Made by a program: the position numbers and the translations under genes. 64,000 nt of DNA. It comes from Brucella tritici. GTDB lineage: Bacteria > Pseudomonadota > Alphaproteobacteria > Rhizobiales > Rhizobiaceae. Positions 52,001-61,513 of the stretch are shown piece after piece (the first letter of the stretch is position 1; each line of letters starts with the position of its first letter). Below the pieces are notes generated by a model, which did no database searches, was not told the origin of the DNA, and was given only the letters and a program-made list of their open reading frames with translations. Where the stretch lies: NCBI RefSeq assembly GCF_902825325.1, contig NZ_CADEAR010000002.1, positions 310,001 through 374,000 on the forward strand, read 5' to 3'.

Positions 52001-52103
52001 GCGCTATGCGGGCCGTCCGGCCGCAGCATCGCCTGCAACGGGTCTGATGTCGAAGCATCTTGCGCAGCTCGCCGCTTTCCTTGAGGATGCGCTCGGTAAC
52101 TGA
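49098..52103 (+). CDS. sucA: 2-oxoglutarate dehydrogenase E1 component
   Basis: 1001 residues, usual length. It begins with the E2-interacting N-terminal segment (FLYGGNADYIEELYAKYE) and carries thiamine-diphosphate site residues in GMAHRGRLNVL, LHGDAAFAGQG and NNQIGFTT. It decarboxylates 2-oxoglutarate and transfers succinyl to the E2 lipoyl group. sucB follows after 93 bases, with a hairpin in between. Confidence 0.97.
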   Translation: MARQEQANDVFALTSFLYGGNADYIEELYAKYEDDPNSVDPQWRDFFAKLGDNADDVKKNAEGASWTRKNWPIAANGELISALDGNWAEVEKHVTDKLKGKAAKGEAKGATGAALTSEEITQAARDSVRAIMMIRAYRMRGHLHANLDPLGLSEKPNDYNELEPENYGFTPADYNRKIFIDNVLGLEYATVPEMLDILKRTYCGTIGVEFMHISDPAEKAWIQERIEGPDKKVAFTPEGKKAILSKLIEAEGFEQFIDVKYKGTKRFGLDGGESLIPALEQIVKRGGAMGVKEIIFGMAHRGRLNVLSQVMGKPHRAIFHEFKGGSYAPDDVEGSGDVKYHLGASSDREFDGNKVHLSLTANPSHLEIVNPVVMGKARAKQDLLAGRTRDDMVPLATRAKVLPLLLHGDAAFAGQGVVAECLGLSGLKGHRVAGTVHFIINNQIGFTTNPAFSRSSPYPSDVAKMIEAPIFHVNGDDPEAVVFAAKVATEFRMTFHKPVVIDMFCYRRFGHNEGDEPSFTQPLMYKAIRAHKTTVQLYSDKLIAEGLIKQEEIDQMKAQWRDNLETEFDAGQSYKPNKADWLDGAWAGLRTADNADEQRRGKTAVPMKTLKEIGKKLVEVPKDFQVHRTIQRFLDNRAKMIETGEGIDWATAEALAFGSLVAEGNPIRFSGQDVERGTFSQRHTVLYDQETQNRYIPLNNIQKGQAIYEVINSMLSEEAVLGYEYGYSLSDPRALVLWEAQFGDFANGAQVVFDQFISSGERKWLRMSGLVCLLPHGYEGQGPEHSSARLERYLQLCAEDNMQVANVTTPANYFHILRRQMKRDFRKPLIMMTPKSLLRHKRAISTLNEMSGESSFHRLLWDDAQYNKDEGIKLQKDAKIRRVVLCSGKVYYDLYEEREKRGIDDVYLLRVEQLYPFPAKALINELSRFRHAEMVWCQEEPKNMGAWSFIDPYLEWVLAHIDAKHQRVRYAGRPAAASPATGLMSKHLAQLAAFLEDALGN

Positions 52104-52118
52104 TCCGGGTTAGAGTTT

Positions 52119-52144
52119 TGGAGCGGTTTTTCGGAACTGCTCCA
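52119..52144 (+). terminator. Intercistronic hairpin between sucA and sucB
   Basis: Arms tggagcggtt and aactgctcca pair in nine of ten positions around a six-base loop. No T-run, so mRNA processing or partial termination is as likely as full termination. Confidence 0.5.
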
Positions 52145-52196
52145 ACCTGAATTGAACACAGAATCTAAAGTTTGAAGATCAACGGAAGAAGAAACC

Positions 52197-53441
52197 ATGG
52201 CCACCGAAATTCGCGTTCCCACGCTTGGGGAGTCCGTTACTGAGGCAACCATCGGAAAATGGTTCAAGAAGGTCGGCGATGTCATCGCTGTCGACGAACC
52301 GCTGGTGGAACTGGAAACCGACAAGGTGACAGTGGAAGTTCCGGCTGCTGCTGCTGGCGTTCTGGCTGAAATCACGGCCAAGGAAGGCGATACGGTCGAG
52401 GTCAATGCGCTTCTCGGCCAGATCTCCACCGATGGCTCTGCCATCGCTGCGGCCCCTGCTGCGAAGAAGGAAGAAGCCAAGCCTGCTGCCGCCGCACCGG
52501 CTGCAGCACCTGTCGCCTCGGCTTCGTCGGGCTCGGCTATGCAGCCTGCTCCTGCAGCCTCCAAGCTGCTGGCTGAAAACAACCTCTCCGCCGACCAGGT
52601 GGACGGTTCCGGCAAGCGTGGTCAGGTGCTGAAGGGTGACGTGCTCGACGCCATCGCCAAGGGTGTTTCTGGGGGTGTTTCTGCTACTCCGGCTGCCGCC
52701 GCACCGGCTGCTGCCCGTCCGGCATCGTCGGCTGACGACGCTTCTCGCGAAGAACGCGTGAAGATGACCCGTCTGCGCCAGACGATTGCCAAGCGTCTGA
52801 AGGATGCCCAGAACACCGCCGCCATGCTGACGACCTATAATGAAGTCGACATGTCTGCGGTCATGGAACTGCGCACCAAGTACAAGGACGTCTTCGAGAA
52901 GAAGCATGGCGTGAAGCTCGGCTTCATGGGCTTCTTCACCAAGGCCGTGACCCATGCGCTGAAGGAAATCCCGGCGGTCAACGCCGAGATCGACGGCACT
53001 GACATCATCTACAAGAACTTCGCCCATGTCGGCATGGCCGTCGGTACGGACAAGGGCCTTGTGGTTCCGGTCATCCGTGATGCCGACCAGCTTTCGATTG
53101 CTGGCGTTGAAAAGGAACTGGGACGTCTTGCCAAGGCAGCGCGTGACGGCACGCTTTCGGTTGCTGACATGCAGGGCGGCACGTTCACCATCACCAATGG
53201 CGGCGTGTACGGTTCGCTGATGTCGTCGCCAATCCTGAACGCTCCGCAGTCGGGTATCCTCGGCATGCACAAGATCCAGGAGCGTCCGGTTGTCGTCGGC
53301 GGTCAGATCGTGATCCGCCCGATGATGTATCTTGCCCTGTCCTACGATCACCGTATCGTGGATGGCAAGGAAGCCGTGACCTTCCTCGTGCGCGTCAAGG
53401 AAAGCCTGGAAGATCCGGAACGTCTGGTTCTCGATCTCTAA
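52197..53441 (+). CDS. sucB: Dihydrolipoyl succinyltransferase (E2 of 2-oxoglutarate dehydrogenase)
   Basis: 414 residues. One lipoyl domain (1-76) with Lys43 in [11 protein letters not shown], an Ala/Pro linker, an E3/E1-binding domain (about 118-155), a second Ala/Pro linker and the catalytic domain with SYDHRIVDG near the C-terminus. It passes succinyl from lipoamide to CoA. The MAPEG gene starts nine bases after it. Confidence 0.97.
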   Translation: MATEIRVPTLGESVTEATIGKWFKKVGDVIAVDEPLVELETDKVTVEVPAAAAGVLAEITAKEGDTVEVNALLGQISTDGSAIAAAPAAKKEEAKPAAAAPAAAPVASASSGSAMQPAPAASKLLAENNLSADQVDGSGKRGQVLKGDVLDAIAKGVSGGVSATPAAAAPAAARPASSADDASREERVKMTRLRQTIAKRLKDAQNTAAMLTTYNEVDMSAVMELRTKYKDVFEKKHGVKLGFMGFFTKAVTHALKEIPAVNAEIDGTDIIYKNFAHVGMAVGTDKGLVVPVIRDADQLSIAGVEKELGRLAKAARDGTLSVADMQGGTFTITNGGVYGSLMSSPILNAPQSGILGMHKIQERPVVVGGQIVIRPMMYLALSYDHRIVDGKEAVTFLVRVKESLEDPERLVLDL

Positions 53442-53450
53442 GGACGAACG

Positions 53451-53864
53451 ATGGAGCCGGGCATCTTCTCCGCATCCCCGTTTCTGCCGCTGGTCGGCTT
53501 GAGCGTTGTCCTGCTGGTGGTTCATATCCTCCTGCAGGGCTTTGCGGCAACAAAGGAACTCGGCTCTCAATGGAATGCCGGTCCGCGCGACGAGGGTTTG
53601 AAACCCTCCGGCAAGTTTGCCGGTCGCGCGGAGCGGGCCTCCGCCAATTTCCGCGAGACCTATCCGGCTTTCATCGGTCTGGCTCTGGCGCTCGTGCTGA
53701 AGGGCGATCCGTCCGGATGGGGTATTCTCGGGGCGTGGCTCTGGTTTTTCGGCCGCATCGTCTATATCCCGCTTTATCTGGCGGGCATTCCCTATTTCCG
53801 TTCCTTCGTCTGGCTCATTAGTCTGGTGGGGCTCGGTATCATGCTTCTGGCTCTGGTTCTGTGA
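53451..53864 (+). CDS. MAPEG family membrane protein
   Basis: 137 residues with about four membrane segments and the MAPEG-like RAERASANFRETYPAF motif. Relatives include glutathione transferases and leukotriene synthases, but most bacterial members are uncharacterised. AGGA precedes the ATG. It lies inside the suc-lpdA gene run, so it is likely co-transcribed although the metabolic link is unclear. Confidence 0.85.
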   Translation: MEPGIFSASPFLPLVGLSVVLLVVHILLQGFAATKELGSQWNAGPRDEGLKPSGKFAGRAERASANFRETYPAFIGLALALVLKGDPSGWGILGAWLWFFGRIVYIPLYLAGIPYFRSFVWLISLVGLGIMLLALVL

Positions 53865-53905
53865 TGACAGCCTGCGCGTGAAACACGCGCAATGAAGGAA
53901 ACGCG

Positions 53906-54544
53906 ATGCATCCCTATCTGTTCGAACTTGCATCCCTGATGGCGATTTTCGTCTTTGCCATCGTTTCCCCTGGCGCCGATCTCGCCATGGTTATCCGGCA
54001 ATCGCTGCTGCATGGCCGTCGCGAGGCGATCATCACGAGCTTCGGCATCGGCGCCGCCCTGATGATGCATGTCACCTATACGGTTTTGGGTCTCGGGCTC
54101 ATCATTTCCAAGTCGATCTATCTGTTCAATATCGTCAAATGGTGCGGTGTGGCCTATCTGGTCTATATCGGCATCAAGGCGTTGCGCGCTGGAGCGACGA
54201 AGATCGATGTGGAAATGGCATCGAAGGAACCGCGCAAGCCGCAGAGCTTCGCCAAGGCGTTCGGCCTCGGTTTTGCGGCCAATGCGCTCAATCCGAAAGC
54301 AGTGTTCTTCTTTCTGTCGATTTTTTCGACGGTCGTTCATGCTCATACGCCGACCGAGGTGAAGCTTGGCTATGGCGTTGTGATGGCGACCGCGCTGATC
54401 TCATGGTTCGTCGGCGTCAGCCTGTTCATGACGACGCCGAAGATGCGCGCCGCCTTCTCGCGCGCCTCGAAATGGATCGATCGGACCAGCGGTGTTGTCT
54501 TCATCGCGCTGGGACTTAAACTTGCCACCGAAAAGGCTATGTAA
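53906..54544 (+). CDS. LysE family translocator
   Basis: 212 residues with about six membrane segments and the LysE/RhtB signature SPGADLAMVIRQSLLHGRR near the N-terminus. Such proteins export amino acids such as lysine, homoserine or threonine. Location between sucB and lpdA does not indicate the substrate. The ribosome site AAGGAAAC lies seven bases before the ATG. Confidence 0.88.
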   Translation: MHPYLFELASLMAIFVFAIVSPGADLAMVIRQSLLHGRREAIITSFGIGAALMMHVTYTVLGLGLIISKSIYLFNIVKWCGVAYLVYIGIKALRAGATKIDVEMASKEPRKPQSFAKAFGLGFAANALNPKAVFFFLSIFSTVVHAHTPTEVKLGYGVVMATALISWFVGVSLFMTTPKMRAAFSRASKWIDRTSGVVFIALGLKLATEKAM

Positions 54545-54623
54545 GAAGCAACGGGTTCAGTTTGGCTGAATCTCGATTCGCTGCCGGAAACACTCAACCG
54601 GAACATTCAGGGAGAACCGACAG

Positions 54624-55166
54624 ATGCACGCTGCAAACAAGCTTTTCAGGACTGCCGCCGTTTCGGTGCTTGCGCTCACCGTGTTCTCGACTGCGGTTCA
54701 GGCGGCCTGCACCCAGAACCGGGCGATTTATCGTGATCGCGACGATGCCTATACGCTGACCTTTCGTCCGGAGCAGCCGAACGACCTGAAAATGTCACCG
54801 GCGCCGACGAATGAATTCACCATCACGGCCAATGACAAGCCCGACTTCAAGCTGAGCGGCATGGTGATCTGGCCGGAAGAAGGCGTGGCGCGTCCCTATG
54901 CGTTGCTGACCTTCAACTGCAAGGGCGACGGTTCCAATCCAGAAGATCTCGATGATTGCAGCATCTGGCAGAGTGTCATCTATGCGCTGAAGGAAGGCGC
55001 GGAAGCTGACGTTCTGCCCAAGGCGGACGAACCGGCAGCCCAGGCGATCCTGCTGCCCGATCTGGTGACGGCGCTGGATGGTTATGATTTTGGAGCGGCA
55101 AAACCCGAAAAGCCGCTTCAGTGGGAAGCATTCCGTTTTCAGGGATGCTCACCAGACGAGGAATGA
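54624..55166 (+). CDS. Secreted protein of unknown function
   Basis: 180 residues; a signal peptide to about AVQAA, then a mature protein with cysteines in ACTQN, FNCKG, DDCSI and QGCSPDEE, consistent with two disulfides. No domain recognised. Preceded by GGGAG. It is the third non-TCA gene between sucB and lpdA, reading in the same direction. Confidence 0.75.
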   Translation: MHAANKLFRTAAVSVLALTVFSTAVQAACTQNRAIYRDRDDAYTLTFRPEQPNDLKMSPAPTNEFTITANDKPDFKLSGMVIWPEEGVARPYALLTFNCKGDGSNPEDLDDCSIWQSVIYALKEGAEADVLPKADEPAAQAILLPDLVTALDGYDFGAAKPEKPLQWEAFRFQGCSPDEE

Positions 55167-55277
55167 TCGGTAGCCCGCAGGCACTGATTATATGTGAATA
55201 ATTTCGAATGAAGGAACGGGCCCGGATGGACGGGGCGTTCGAAAAACGTTCAGGACAGACTGAAGAAGGATAGTTCA

Positions 55278-56681
55278 ATGTCATACGATGTGGTTGTCAT
55301 CGGCACGGGCCCCGGCGGTTATGTCGCCGCGATCAAGGCTGCACAGCTTGGTCTTTCCGTTGCTGTTGTGGAGAAGCGCAAGACCTTCGGTGGCACCTGC
55401 CTGAATATCGGCTGCATTCCTTCCAAGGCGCTTCTGCATGCGTCGGAAGTTTTCGCCGAAGCCGGTCATTCCTTCGATACGCTCGGCGTGGAAGTGACAC
55501 CGAAGCTCAATCTGGGAAAGATGCTGGCGCATAAGGACACGACCGTGAAGGCCAACGTCACGGGCGTCGAATTCCTGTTCAAGAAGAACAAGATCACGGC
55601 CTTCATCGGCACCGGCAAGATCGTCGGCAAGGGCAAGGTTTCCGTGACTGCCGAAGACGGCAAGGTCGAGGAGATCGAGGCAAAGAACATCATCATTGCC
55701 ACCGGTTCCGATGTCGCGGGCATTCCGGGCGTGAAGGTCGATATTGACGAGAAGGTCATCGTTTCCTCAACCGGCGCGCTTTCCTTCGACAAGGTTCCAG
55801 GCAGCCTGATCGTTGTCGGCGGCGGCGTGATCGGTCTGGAACTTGGTTCCGTCTGGGCGCGTCTTGGTGCGAAGGTCACGGTCGTCGAATATCTCGACAA
55901 GGTGCTTGGACCCATGGATGGCGAAGTGTCGAAGCAGTTCCAGCGCCTGCTCGAAAAGCAGGGTATTGCCTTCAAACTCGGCGCAAAGGTGACCGGCGTG
56001 GATAAGGCAGGCAAGGGCACGAAGGTGACGTTCGAACCGGTGAAGGGTGGCGCGGCTGAAACGCTTGAAGCCGATGCGGTTCTGATCGCGACCGGTCGGC
56101 GCCCTTATACCGATGGTCTCGGCCTTCAGGAAGCGGGTGTCGCTGTCGATGATCGCGGCCGCGTTGCGATCGACGACCATTGGCGCACCAATGTCGAAGG
56201 CATCTATGCCATCGGCGACGTGGTTCAGGGCCCGATGCTGGCGCACAAGGCTGAAGACGAAGGCATTGCTGTTGCCGAAATCATCGCCGGCCAAGCCGGT
56301 CACGTGAATTTCGACGTTATCCCGAGCGTCGTCTACACGCAGCCGGAAGTCGCTTCCGTCGGCAAGACCGAGGAAGAACTGAAGGCCGCCGGTATCGAAT
56401 ACAAGGTTGGCAAGTTCCCGTTCACGGCCAATGGTCGTGCACGTGCCATGCTGCACACCGATGGTTTCGTGAAGATCCTTGCCGACAAGGCGACTGACCG
56501 CGTTCTGGGCGCGCATATCCTCGGCTACAATGCCGGCGAAATGATCCACGAACTGGCTGTTCTGATGGAGTTCGGCGGCTCGTCCGAAGATCTGGCCCGC
56601 ACCTGCCACGCCCATCCGACCATGTCGGAAGCCGTGCGTGAATCCGCTCTGGCGACCTTTGCCAAGCCGATCCATATGTAA
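55278..56681 (+). CDS. lpdA: Dihydrolipoyl dehydrogenase (E3)
   Basis: 467 residues. FAD motif [15 protein letters not shown], redox-active disulfide in [13 protein letters not shown] (Cys41, Cys46), NAD motif [13 protein letters not shown], and the C-terminal His-Glu pair in CHAHPTMSE. It reoxidises dihydrolipoamide for the 2-oxoglutarate dehydrogenase complex encoded just upstream. A strong terminator follows. Confidence 0.97.
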   Translation: MSYDVVVIGTGPGGYVAAIKAAQLGLSVAVVEKRKTFGGTCLNIGCIPSKALLHASEVFAEAGHSFDTLGVEVTPKLNLGKMLAHKDTTVKANVTGVEFLFKKNKITAFIGTGKIVGKGKVSVTAEDGKVEEIEAKNIIIATGSDVAGIPGVKVDIDEKVIVSSTGALSFDKVPGSLIVVGGGVIGLELGSVWARLGAKVTVVEYLDKVLGPMDGEVSKQFQRLLEKQGIAFKLGAKVTGVDKAGKGTKVTFEPVKGGAAETLEADAVLIATGRRPYTDGLGLQEAGVAVDDRGRVAIDDHWRTNVEGIYAIGDVVQGPMLAHKAEDEGIAVAEIIAGQAGHVNFDVIPSVVYTQPEVASVGKTEEELKAAGIEYKVGKFPFTANGRARAMLHTDGFVKILADKATDRVLGAHILGYNAGEMIHELAVLMEFGGSSEDLARTCHAHPTMSEAVRESALATFAKPIHM

Positions 56682-56703
56682 TCGGTTGCAACCATGTGAC
56701 TAT

Positions 56704-56733
56704 AAAAAGCCCCGCAAAAGCGGGGCTTTTTTT
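56704..56733. terminator. Bidirectional intrinsic terminator after lpdA
   Basis: Twelve-pair stem aaaaagccccgc/gcggggcttttt with an aaaa loop, A-run and T-run on both sides. It serves lpdA and the convergent small membrane protein gene. Confidence 0.9.
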
Positions 56734-56738
56734 GATGT

Positions 56739-57026
56739 TTAATTCTGCGCTGGCGGCTTAGCAGGAGCTGGAGCCGGTGTTGCAGGCTCGCTCTGCGTCG
56801 CCGGTGGCGGGGGAGGCGGAGCCGCAGTATCCGTTCCACTGCCATTCCGGTAGAAGAAGTAAGCGAGGATAATGATCGCTGCCAAAAGCACTGCGCCGAG
56901 CAGATAGCCGCTTCCGCCGCGTTGGGGTGGAGGCGTCGGCATTCCCGACTGGCCAGACGGGTCCGACAGGCGCGGATCAGTCGTCGTGCGGGGATCACTG
57001 TTTCGCGGATCAAGGGGATCAACCAT
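56739..57026 (-). CDS. Small Pro-rich single-pass membrane protein
   Basis: 95 residues: a polar N-terminus with repeated DPR/DP motifs, one membrane segment (about 42-60) and an Ala/Pro-rich tail with a run of six prolines. No known domain. AGGAACC precedes the ATG. Convergent with lpdA. Confidence 0.65.
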   Translation of the reverse strand: MVDPLDPRNSDPRTTTDPRLSDPSGQSGMPTPPPQRGGSGYLLGAVLLAAIIILAYFFYRNGSGTDTAAPPPPPPATQSEPATPAPAPAKPPAQN

Positions 57027-57438
57027 AACGGGTTCCTCCAGAGGTCCCTTCCATCATCAAGGTGATAGTTGGGAAGCGATAGTTGCCGGGTATCAGCGGT
57101 CATTTATGAGCCAATTCGTGCTCCGACCACTTCTGATGCGCTTTGTCCTGCGTTGCGATAACAAACCCGGTGTATATTAATGCGAGAAAGTCCCAGTAGT
57201 TCCAAAAACTCTAATATAAGAAGGAAAAGGGATTAGTAGCTGGGCAGAGGTGTTCCGCGAAGGTGTCGTTAACCCGAGCGAAACTGCATATCGATATGTA
57301 TATTCAATCATGGAAGTGGTCTGCTGATCGGATTTGTGATCGATCAACTGGCTATCCAGGCTTTATCACTGTAAAGCACTGATAAAGCTTATTGTTGCAA
57401 GCGGTCAGAAACGACGCTGAAATTTGAGGAACGACTTA
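57027..57438. other. Intergenic region with an inverted repeat, no gene seen
   Basis: 412 bases separating two divergent small genes. An inverted repeat (arms 57360-57368 and 57380-57388, core ctttatca/tgataaag) lies about 50 bases before the next start. It could be an operator or hairpin. Confidence 0.45.
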
Positions 57439-57639
57439 ATGCCGTCGAAAGAAAATCTGAAAACCATCGAGCGCTTCGAAAAGCTCTCATCGCTTTTGCG
57501 CGATGAACAGTTCAAGCTTCTGGATGAAGCGGCCAGGGAAGAAGCGCTGCCGGGAAAATCCATACTGAGACAGATTGCCGAACTCGAACTCAATATTACC
57601 GCAATTGAAAACAGCATCACCGATTTGAAAGCCGGTTAG
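57439..57639 (+). CDS. Small helical protein, unknown
   Basis: 66 residues from the ATG at 57439, eight bases after TGAGGA. Charged and almost wholly helical with heptad-like hydrophobics (for example LRQIAELELNITAIE), suggesting a short coiled coil. No family recognised. Convergent with the TraB/GumN gene, whose stop lies about 20 bases beyond. Confidence 0.6.
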   Translation: MPSKENLKTIERFEKLSSLLRDEQFKLLDEAAREEALPGKSILRQIAELELNITAIENSITDLKAG

Positions 57640-57659
57640 AAATATTCAGGCATATACTT

Positions 57660-58667
57660 CTATAGCGGGGTCACCCGATAGCCTTTTGCACGTAGCAATT
57701 CGATTATACCGTCCTTGCCCGGCAGATGCAGTGCACCGACAGCAATAAAGGTATTTCCCTTGTCGATGATCGGGACGGCACGATCCGCCATGACCTGATT
57801 GCGGTCAGAAATGAGATATTTCAGAAATAGCTCGTAGTCCTCTTCGGAAAGGCTGTCTGGAACTATTTTCCGGAGCGACGGCATGATTAGACCAATCTCG
57901 CCCTTGAGGTAGAGCGCAGTCGTGGTTTCCATGGCATCCTCGACCTTATCACCATAGTCGACGGTAGCCACGAGATTGCGGAGATGGAAGTCAAGCGGCA
58001 TCCGGTTCATCGCCACCAGTTGCTCTGCAGCGCTTTCCAGCCCCAATACATTGCGACCCTCGGCCTGCGCATCGAGAGCCAGCCGTTCATCAAGCGATTT
58101 CTCGCCCTCGCTTTTGCGCTCCCTCTCGCACTTTGGAAGTGCGAGCAGGCTGGTCAGCACCCACGGCTTCATTTTCGCAACTGCATCGAGAACGATACCG
58201 CGTTCTGCCAGCTTCTGTTCGATCTCCTCGCGACGCTCGGGTGGAATATGCGACTTCAGGGTGCTACCGTCAGTGAAGTGCAGCAGGTCGGGCTGCTCGA
58301 GCTTGAGACGCAGGAAAGCCTTCGGGTCCAGAATATCCGTCGTTTCGATGACGACGGTGTTCGCTGAACGATAGGCTTCGTCGGCAGCTTTTGGCAATGT
58401 CAGGACGCGCGGATCAGAAAGATGGATCGTGCCGAAGAGGTAGGACGGGGCGACGCCGTCTTTGTCGATCTTCCAGAGAAGCCCTCTGCGATTGGGCACA
58501 GCGTCAGCTTCGCGCTGCAATTCCTTCCAGCTTGCCGGGTCCTTGGTCTCCAGCCCGTCGATGAGATTGACGCCGTGCACGGCGCATGCAGTGGGCGCAT
58601 CGTCGGCGCGGGCGAAAGTTGCGCCTGCCAGGCAGGCATAGAGAAGAACGAGAAGCAGCTTTTTCAT
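57660..58667 (-). CDS. TraB/GumN family protein
   Basis: 335 residues with a signal peptide (about 1-21). The family motif SYLFGTIHLSD near residue 75 and the C-terminal FIAVGALHLPGKDGI with the GxxH pattern are seen. Members are predicted metal-dependent envelope hydrolases; function in alphaproteobacteria is not known. Cys residues (TACAVHG, LPKCERE) may pair. It lies downstream of xerC on the same strand. Confidence 0.85.
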   Translation of the reverse strand: MKKLLLVLLYACLAGATFARADDAPTACAVHGVNLIDGLETKDPASWKELQREADAVPNRRGLLWKIDKDGVAPSYLFGTIHLSDPRVLTLPKAADEAYRSANTVVIETTDILDPKAFLRLKLEQPDLLHFTDGSTLKSHIPPERREEIEQKLAERGIVLDAVAKMKPWVLTSLLALPKCERERKSEGEKSLDERLALDAQAEGRNVLGLESAAEQLVAMNRMPLDFHLRNLVATVDYGDKVEDAMETTTALYLKGEIGLIMPSLRKIVPDSLSEEDYELFLKYLISDRNQVMADRAVPIIDKGNTFIAVGALHLPGKDGIIELLRAKGYRVTPL

Positions 58668-58718
58668 GAGAGTAATATAGGGGTGGTTTTTGCCGATGCC
58701 AGCGACTTCTCAAGCCGG

Positions 58719-59666
58719 TTAAGCCCGGGGGTGAGCTTTGTCATAGACTTCCAAGAGCCGCTCGGTGTCCACGCCGGTATAGACCTGTGTGGTCGAGAGG
58801 CTTGCATGGCCAAGCAACTCCTGGATCGTTCTGAGATCGCCGCCCCGCCCCAGAAGGTGGGTGGCGAAGGAATGGCGCAGCGCATGCGGCGTCGCGCTGT
58901 CCGGCAGGCCGAGACCAGCACGTAGTTTCTGCATTTCGCGCTGGATGATCGCAGCATGCAGCACGCCGCCCTTGGCACCACGAAAAAGCGGCTTGTCGGC
59001 GGAAAGATCGAACGGACAAAGCGCTCGATATTGCGCAACGGCGCGATGCACGATGGGCAGCAACGGCACAAGGCGCGCTTTGTTGCCCTTGCCCATGATG
59101 GTGATGGAACGAGCCGTGCCGTCGGATAGTGCATCGCCCATCAGGCCGAGCGCTTCCGATATGCGCAGGCCGCAACCATAGAGTAAGGTCAGGACTGCGG
59201 CATTGCGCGCCGCGATCCATGGTTCCTCTGCCATTTGACCATCGGCTGCAACCACGCGCCGGGCATCTTCGGCGGTCAGCGGTTTCGGCAATGATTTCGG
59301 CTGGCGCGGCGCGCGCATGGCGCTTGCGCCTGCCGCATTGGCAAGACCGCGTTTTTCCAGATGGCGCAGAAGCGAGCGCACACCGGCAAGACCGCGCCCC
59401 AGCGTCCTGGCTCCAACACCTTCATTGCGACGGCTGGCCAGAAAGGAACGCAGATCGGCAATGCGCAGATTGCCGACATCCTTTAGTGAAGGCGGTTCCC
59501 CCAGATGACCGGTCAGAAAATTGAGAAACTGGCGCGTATCGCGCTCGTAGGCTTCAAGCGTATTTTCCGACAGGCGGCGCGCATCTTTCAGCGTCTTCAG
59601 CCATTCTTCACGTGCCGCTGCAAGGTCGGCGCGGGCGGGGATCAGAAATTCGCTGTTCGTCGTCAT
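58719..59666 (-). CDS. xerC: Site-specific tyrosine recombinase XerC
   Basis: 315 residues from the ATG at 59666, the usual XerC length in Brucellaceae; a TTG at 59672 would add two residues. The catalytic domain carries Arg in GCGLRISEALGL, HALRHSFATHLL, LLGHASLSTTQVYTGV with the nucleophile Tyr. It is the partner of XerD (21312-22235) in chromosome-dimer resolution at dif. It is divergent from rimM. Confidence 0.92.
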   Translation of the reverse strand: MTTNSEFLIPARADLAAAREEWLKTLKDARRLSENTLEAYERDTRQFLNFLTGHLGEPPSLKDVGNLRIADLRSFLASRRNEGVGARTLGRGLAGVRSLLRHLEKRGLANAAGASAMRAPRQPKSLPKPLTAEDARRVVAADGQMAEEPWIAARNAAVLTLLYGCGLRISEALGLMGDALSDGTARSITIMGKGNKARLVPLLPIVHRAVAQYRALCPFDLSADKPLFRGAKGGVLHAAIIQREMQKLRAGLGLPDSATPHALRHSFATHLLGRGGDLRTIQELLGHASLSTTQVYTGVDTERLLEVYDKAHPRA

Positions 59667-59838
59667 AATCAAGCCGGTCGTTCACTCTGGATGGAAGGGC
59701 AGTTTGCCAGCGATAGGTTACCGGCTGGTTGTCCGCGAGGCGAAAAGCACTATTCTTACGAATTGAGGTGAATTGAGCTGACGAAAGGGCTATGGAACGA
59801 AAAATAGTCCTATCCAAGCAGCAGAAACAAGGTTGGCA

Positions 59839-60408
59839 ATGCCGCGTCCAGAAAACCCGATCCAGCTCGCCGTTATCGGTGCCGCCCATGGCACGCGCGG
59901 CGAAGTGCGCGTAAAGACTTTTACCGGCGATCCGCTGGCCATCGCCGAATACGGCCTGCTCTATGACGAACAGGGCAAGAGCTACGAGGTTCTGGAAGCC
60001 CGCCCTGCAAAGACTGTCGTGGTCGTGCGGTTCAAGGGCATTAATGACCGCAATGCCGCCGAGGCGCTGAACGGTGTCGAACTTTTCATCGATCGTTCGC
60101 AACTGCCGGACGACGAACTGGATGAAGACGAGTTCTTCCAGACCGACCTGATCGGCCTGCTGGCGGTGGATGCCGAAGGCAAGACCTATGGCGTGGTGAG
60201 TGCCCTGTTTGATTTCGGTGGTGGCGACCTCATCGAGCTCAGCGAAAAGGGCAAGCGCCCGATGCTTATTCCTTTCACGGAAGCAGCGGTACCGGAAATC
60301 GATCTGGACAAGGGCACTTTGCTGGTCGAGCCCTATGCTGCTGGATTGATCGCCGACGATGAAGATGAACGCCCGCAGAGCGAAAAGAAAAAGCCGAAGA
60401 AGTCATGA
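59839..60408 (+). CDS. rimM: Ribosome maturation factor RimM
   Basis: 189 residues from the ATG at 59839 with AAGG upstream; an in-frame TTG at 59833 is less likely. The N-terminal RimM domain ([14 protein letters not shown]) and PRC barrel ([31 protein letters not shown]) are visible. A basic Lys-rich tail ends the protein. It assists 30S head assembly. It overlaps trmD by ATGA. rpsP is not upstream here. Confidence 0.94.
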   Translation: MPRPENPIQLAVIGAAHGTRGEVRVKTFTGDPLAIAEYGLLYDEQGKSYEVLEARPAKTVVVVRFKGINDRNAAEALNGVELFIDRSQLPDDELDEDEFFQTDLIGLLAVDAEGKTYGVVSALFDFGGGDLIELSEKGKRPMLIPFTEAAVPEIDLDKGTLLVEPYAAGLIADDEDERPQSEKKKPKKS

Positions 60409-61142
60409 CCGAAGTTTCGAAGCCCGATGATGAGGCCAGCTTCTTTCATGCATCGGTGCTGACGCTTTATCCTGAAATGTTTCCCGGCCCTCTTGGCACT
60501 TCGCTTGCAGGCAAGGCGCTTGGCGAAGCCAAATGGCAGCTTGATGCGGTGCAGATTCGCGACTTTGCGGAAGGGCGGCACCGTATGGTGGACGATACGC
60601 CCTCTGGCGGCGGCGCTGGCATGGTGATGAAGCCGGACGTTATCGCCCGCGCGCTGGATTCGGTTGCCGACGGTCGCCGCCCGATGCTGCTGATGAGCCC
60701 ACGCGGAAAGCCGCTGACGCAGAAGCGCGTACGCGAACTGGCTGACGGGCCGGGCGCTATCATTCTCTGTGGCCGCTTCGAGGGCGTAGACGAACGCGTC
60801 ATTGAGGCGCGCAATCTCGAAGAAGTATCGATCGGCGATTACATCCTGTCGGGTGGAGAAACTGCCGCAATCGTTCTGTTGGACGCCATCGTGCGGCTTC
60901 TGCCGGGTGTGATGGGTAATCGAGAATCCGGCGAGACGGAAAGTTTTGAGACTGGGTTGCTTGAACATCCGCATTATACGCGTCCGCAGGTTTGGGAAGA
61001 TCGGCCTATTCCCGAAATCCTGACCTCCGGCAATCATGGTGCCGTCGATAAATGGCGGCATGAGCAGGCAGAGAGGATCACGAGGGAACGGCGTCCCGAT
61101 CTTTGGGAAGCCTATTGCGAGGGCAAACGCAAACGCAAATGA
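60405..61142 (+). CDS. trmD: tRNA (guanine37-N1)-methyltransferase
   Basis: 245 residues. The SPOUT knot segments [28 protein letters not shown] and [12 protein letters not shown]-like stretch are present. It makes m1G37 with S-adenosylmethionine to prevent frameshifting. Coupled to rimM; it overlaps the DUF4260 gene by ATGA. Confidence 0.95.
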   Translation: MTEVSKPDDEASFFHASVLTLYPEMFPGPLGTSLAGKALGEAKWQLDAVQIRDFAEGRHRMVDDTPSGGGAGMVMKPDVIARALDSVADGRRPMLLMSPRGKPLTQKRVRELADGPGAIILCGRFEGVDERVIEARNLEEVSIGDYILSGGETAAIVLLDAIVRLLPGVMGNRESGETESFETGLLEHPHYTRPQVWEDRPIPEILTSGNHGAVDKWRHEQAERITRERRPDLWEAYCEGKRKRK

Positions 61143-61489
61143 ACCTGATCCAGCGGCTCGAAAGTCTCTCTCTCGCTCTGCTGGCATTGGGTGCCTATTG
61201 GGTCAGCGGTGCCAGCTGGTGGCTTTTCGCAATACTCATTCTGGCGCCCGATCTTTCGTTCTTCGGCTATATGAAGGGGCCGCGCACCGGCGCCGTGGTC
61301 TATAATATCGCCCATAGCTGGATCGGTGTTGTGCTTCTGGCGGTGTTGGGCTGGGCGATGAACTGGCAGATCTGTATCGCCATGGCGCTGATCTGGGCCG
61401 TGCATATTGGTGTCGACCGCGCTTTGGGTTTCGGTCTCAAATATGGATCAGGTTTTCAAGATACGCATCTTGGCCGGATTGGCCGGTAA
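61139..61489 (+). CDS. DUF4260 family membrane protein
   Basis: 116 residues from the ATG at 61139, which overlaps the trmD stop. Three to four membrane segments and the family stretch [17 protein letters not shown] are visible. Function unknown. It is placed where rplS normally follows trmD. Confidence 0.82.
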   Translation: MNLIQRLESLSLALLALGAYWVSGASWWLFAILILAPDLSFFGYMKGPRTGAVVYNIAHSWIGVVLLAVLGWAMNWQICIAMALIWAVHIGVDRALGFGLKYGSGFQDTHLGRIGR

Positions 61490-61513
61490 TGCCAAAGTCC
61501 ATCGGGTAAAGCC

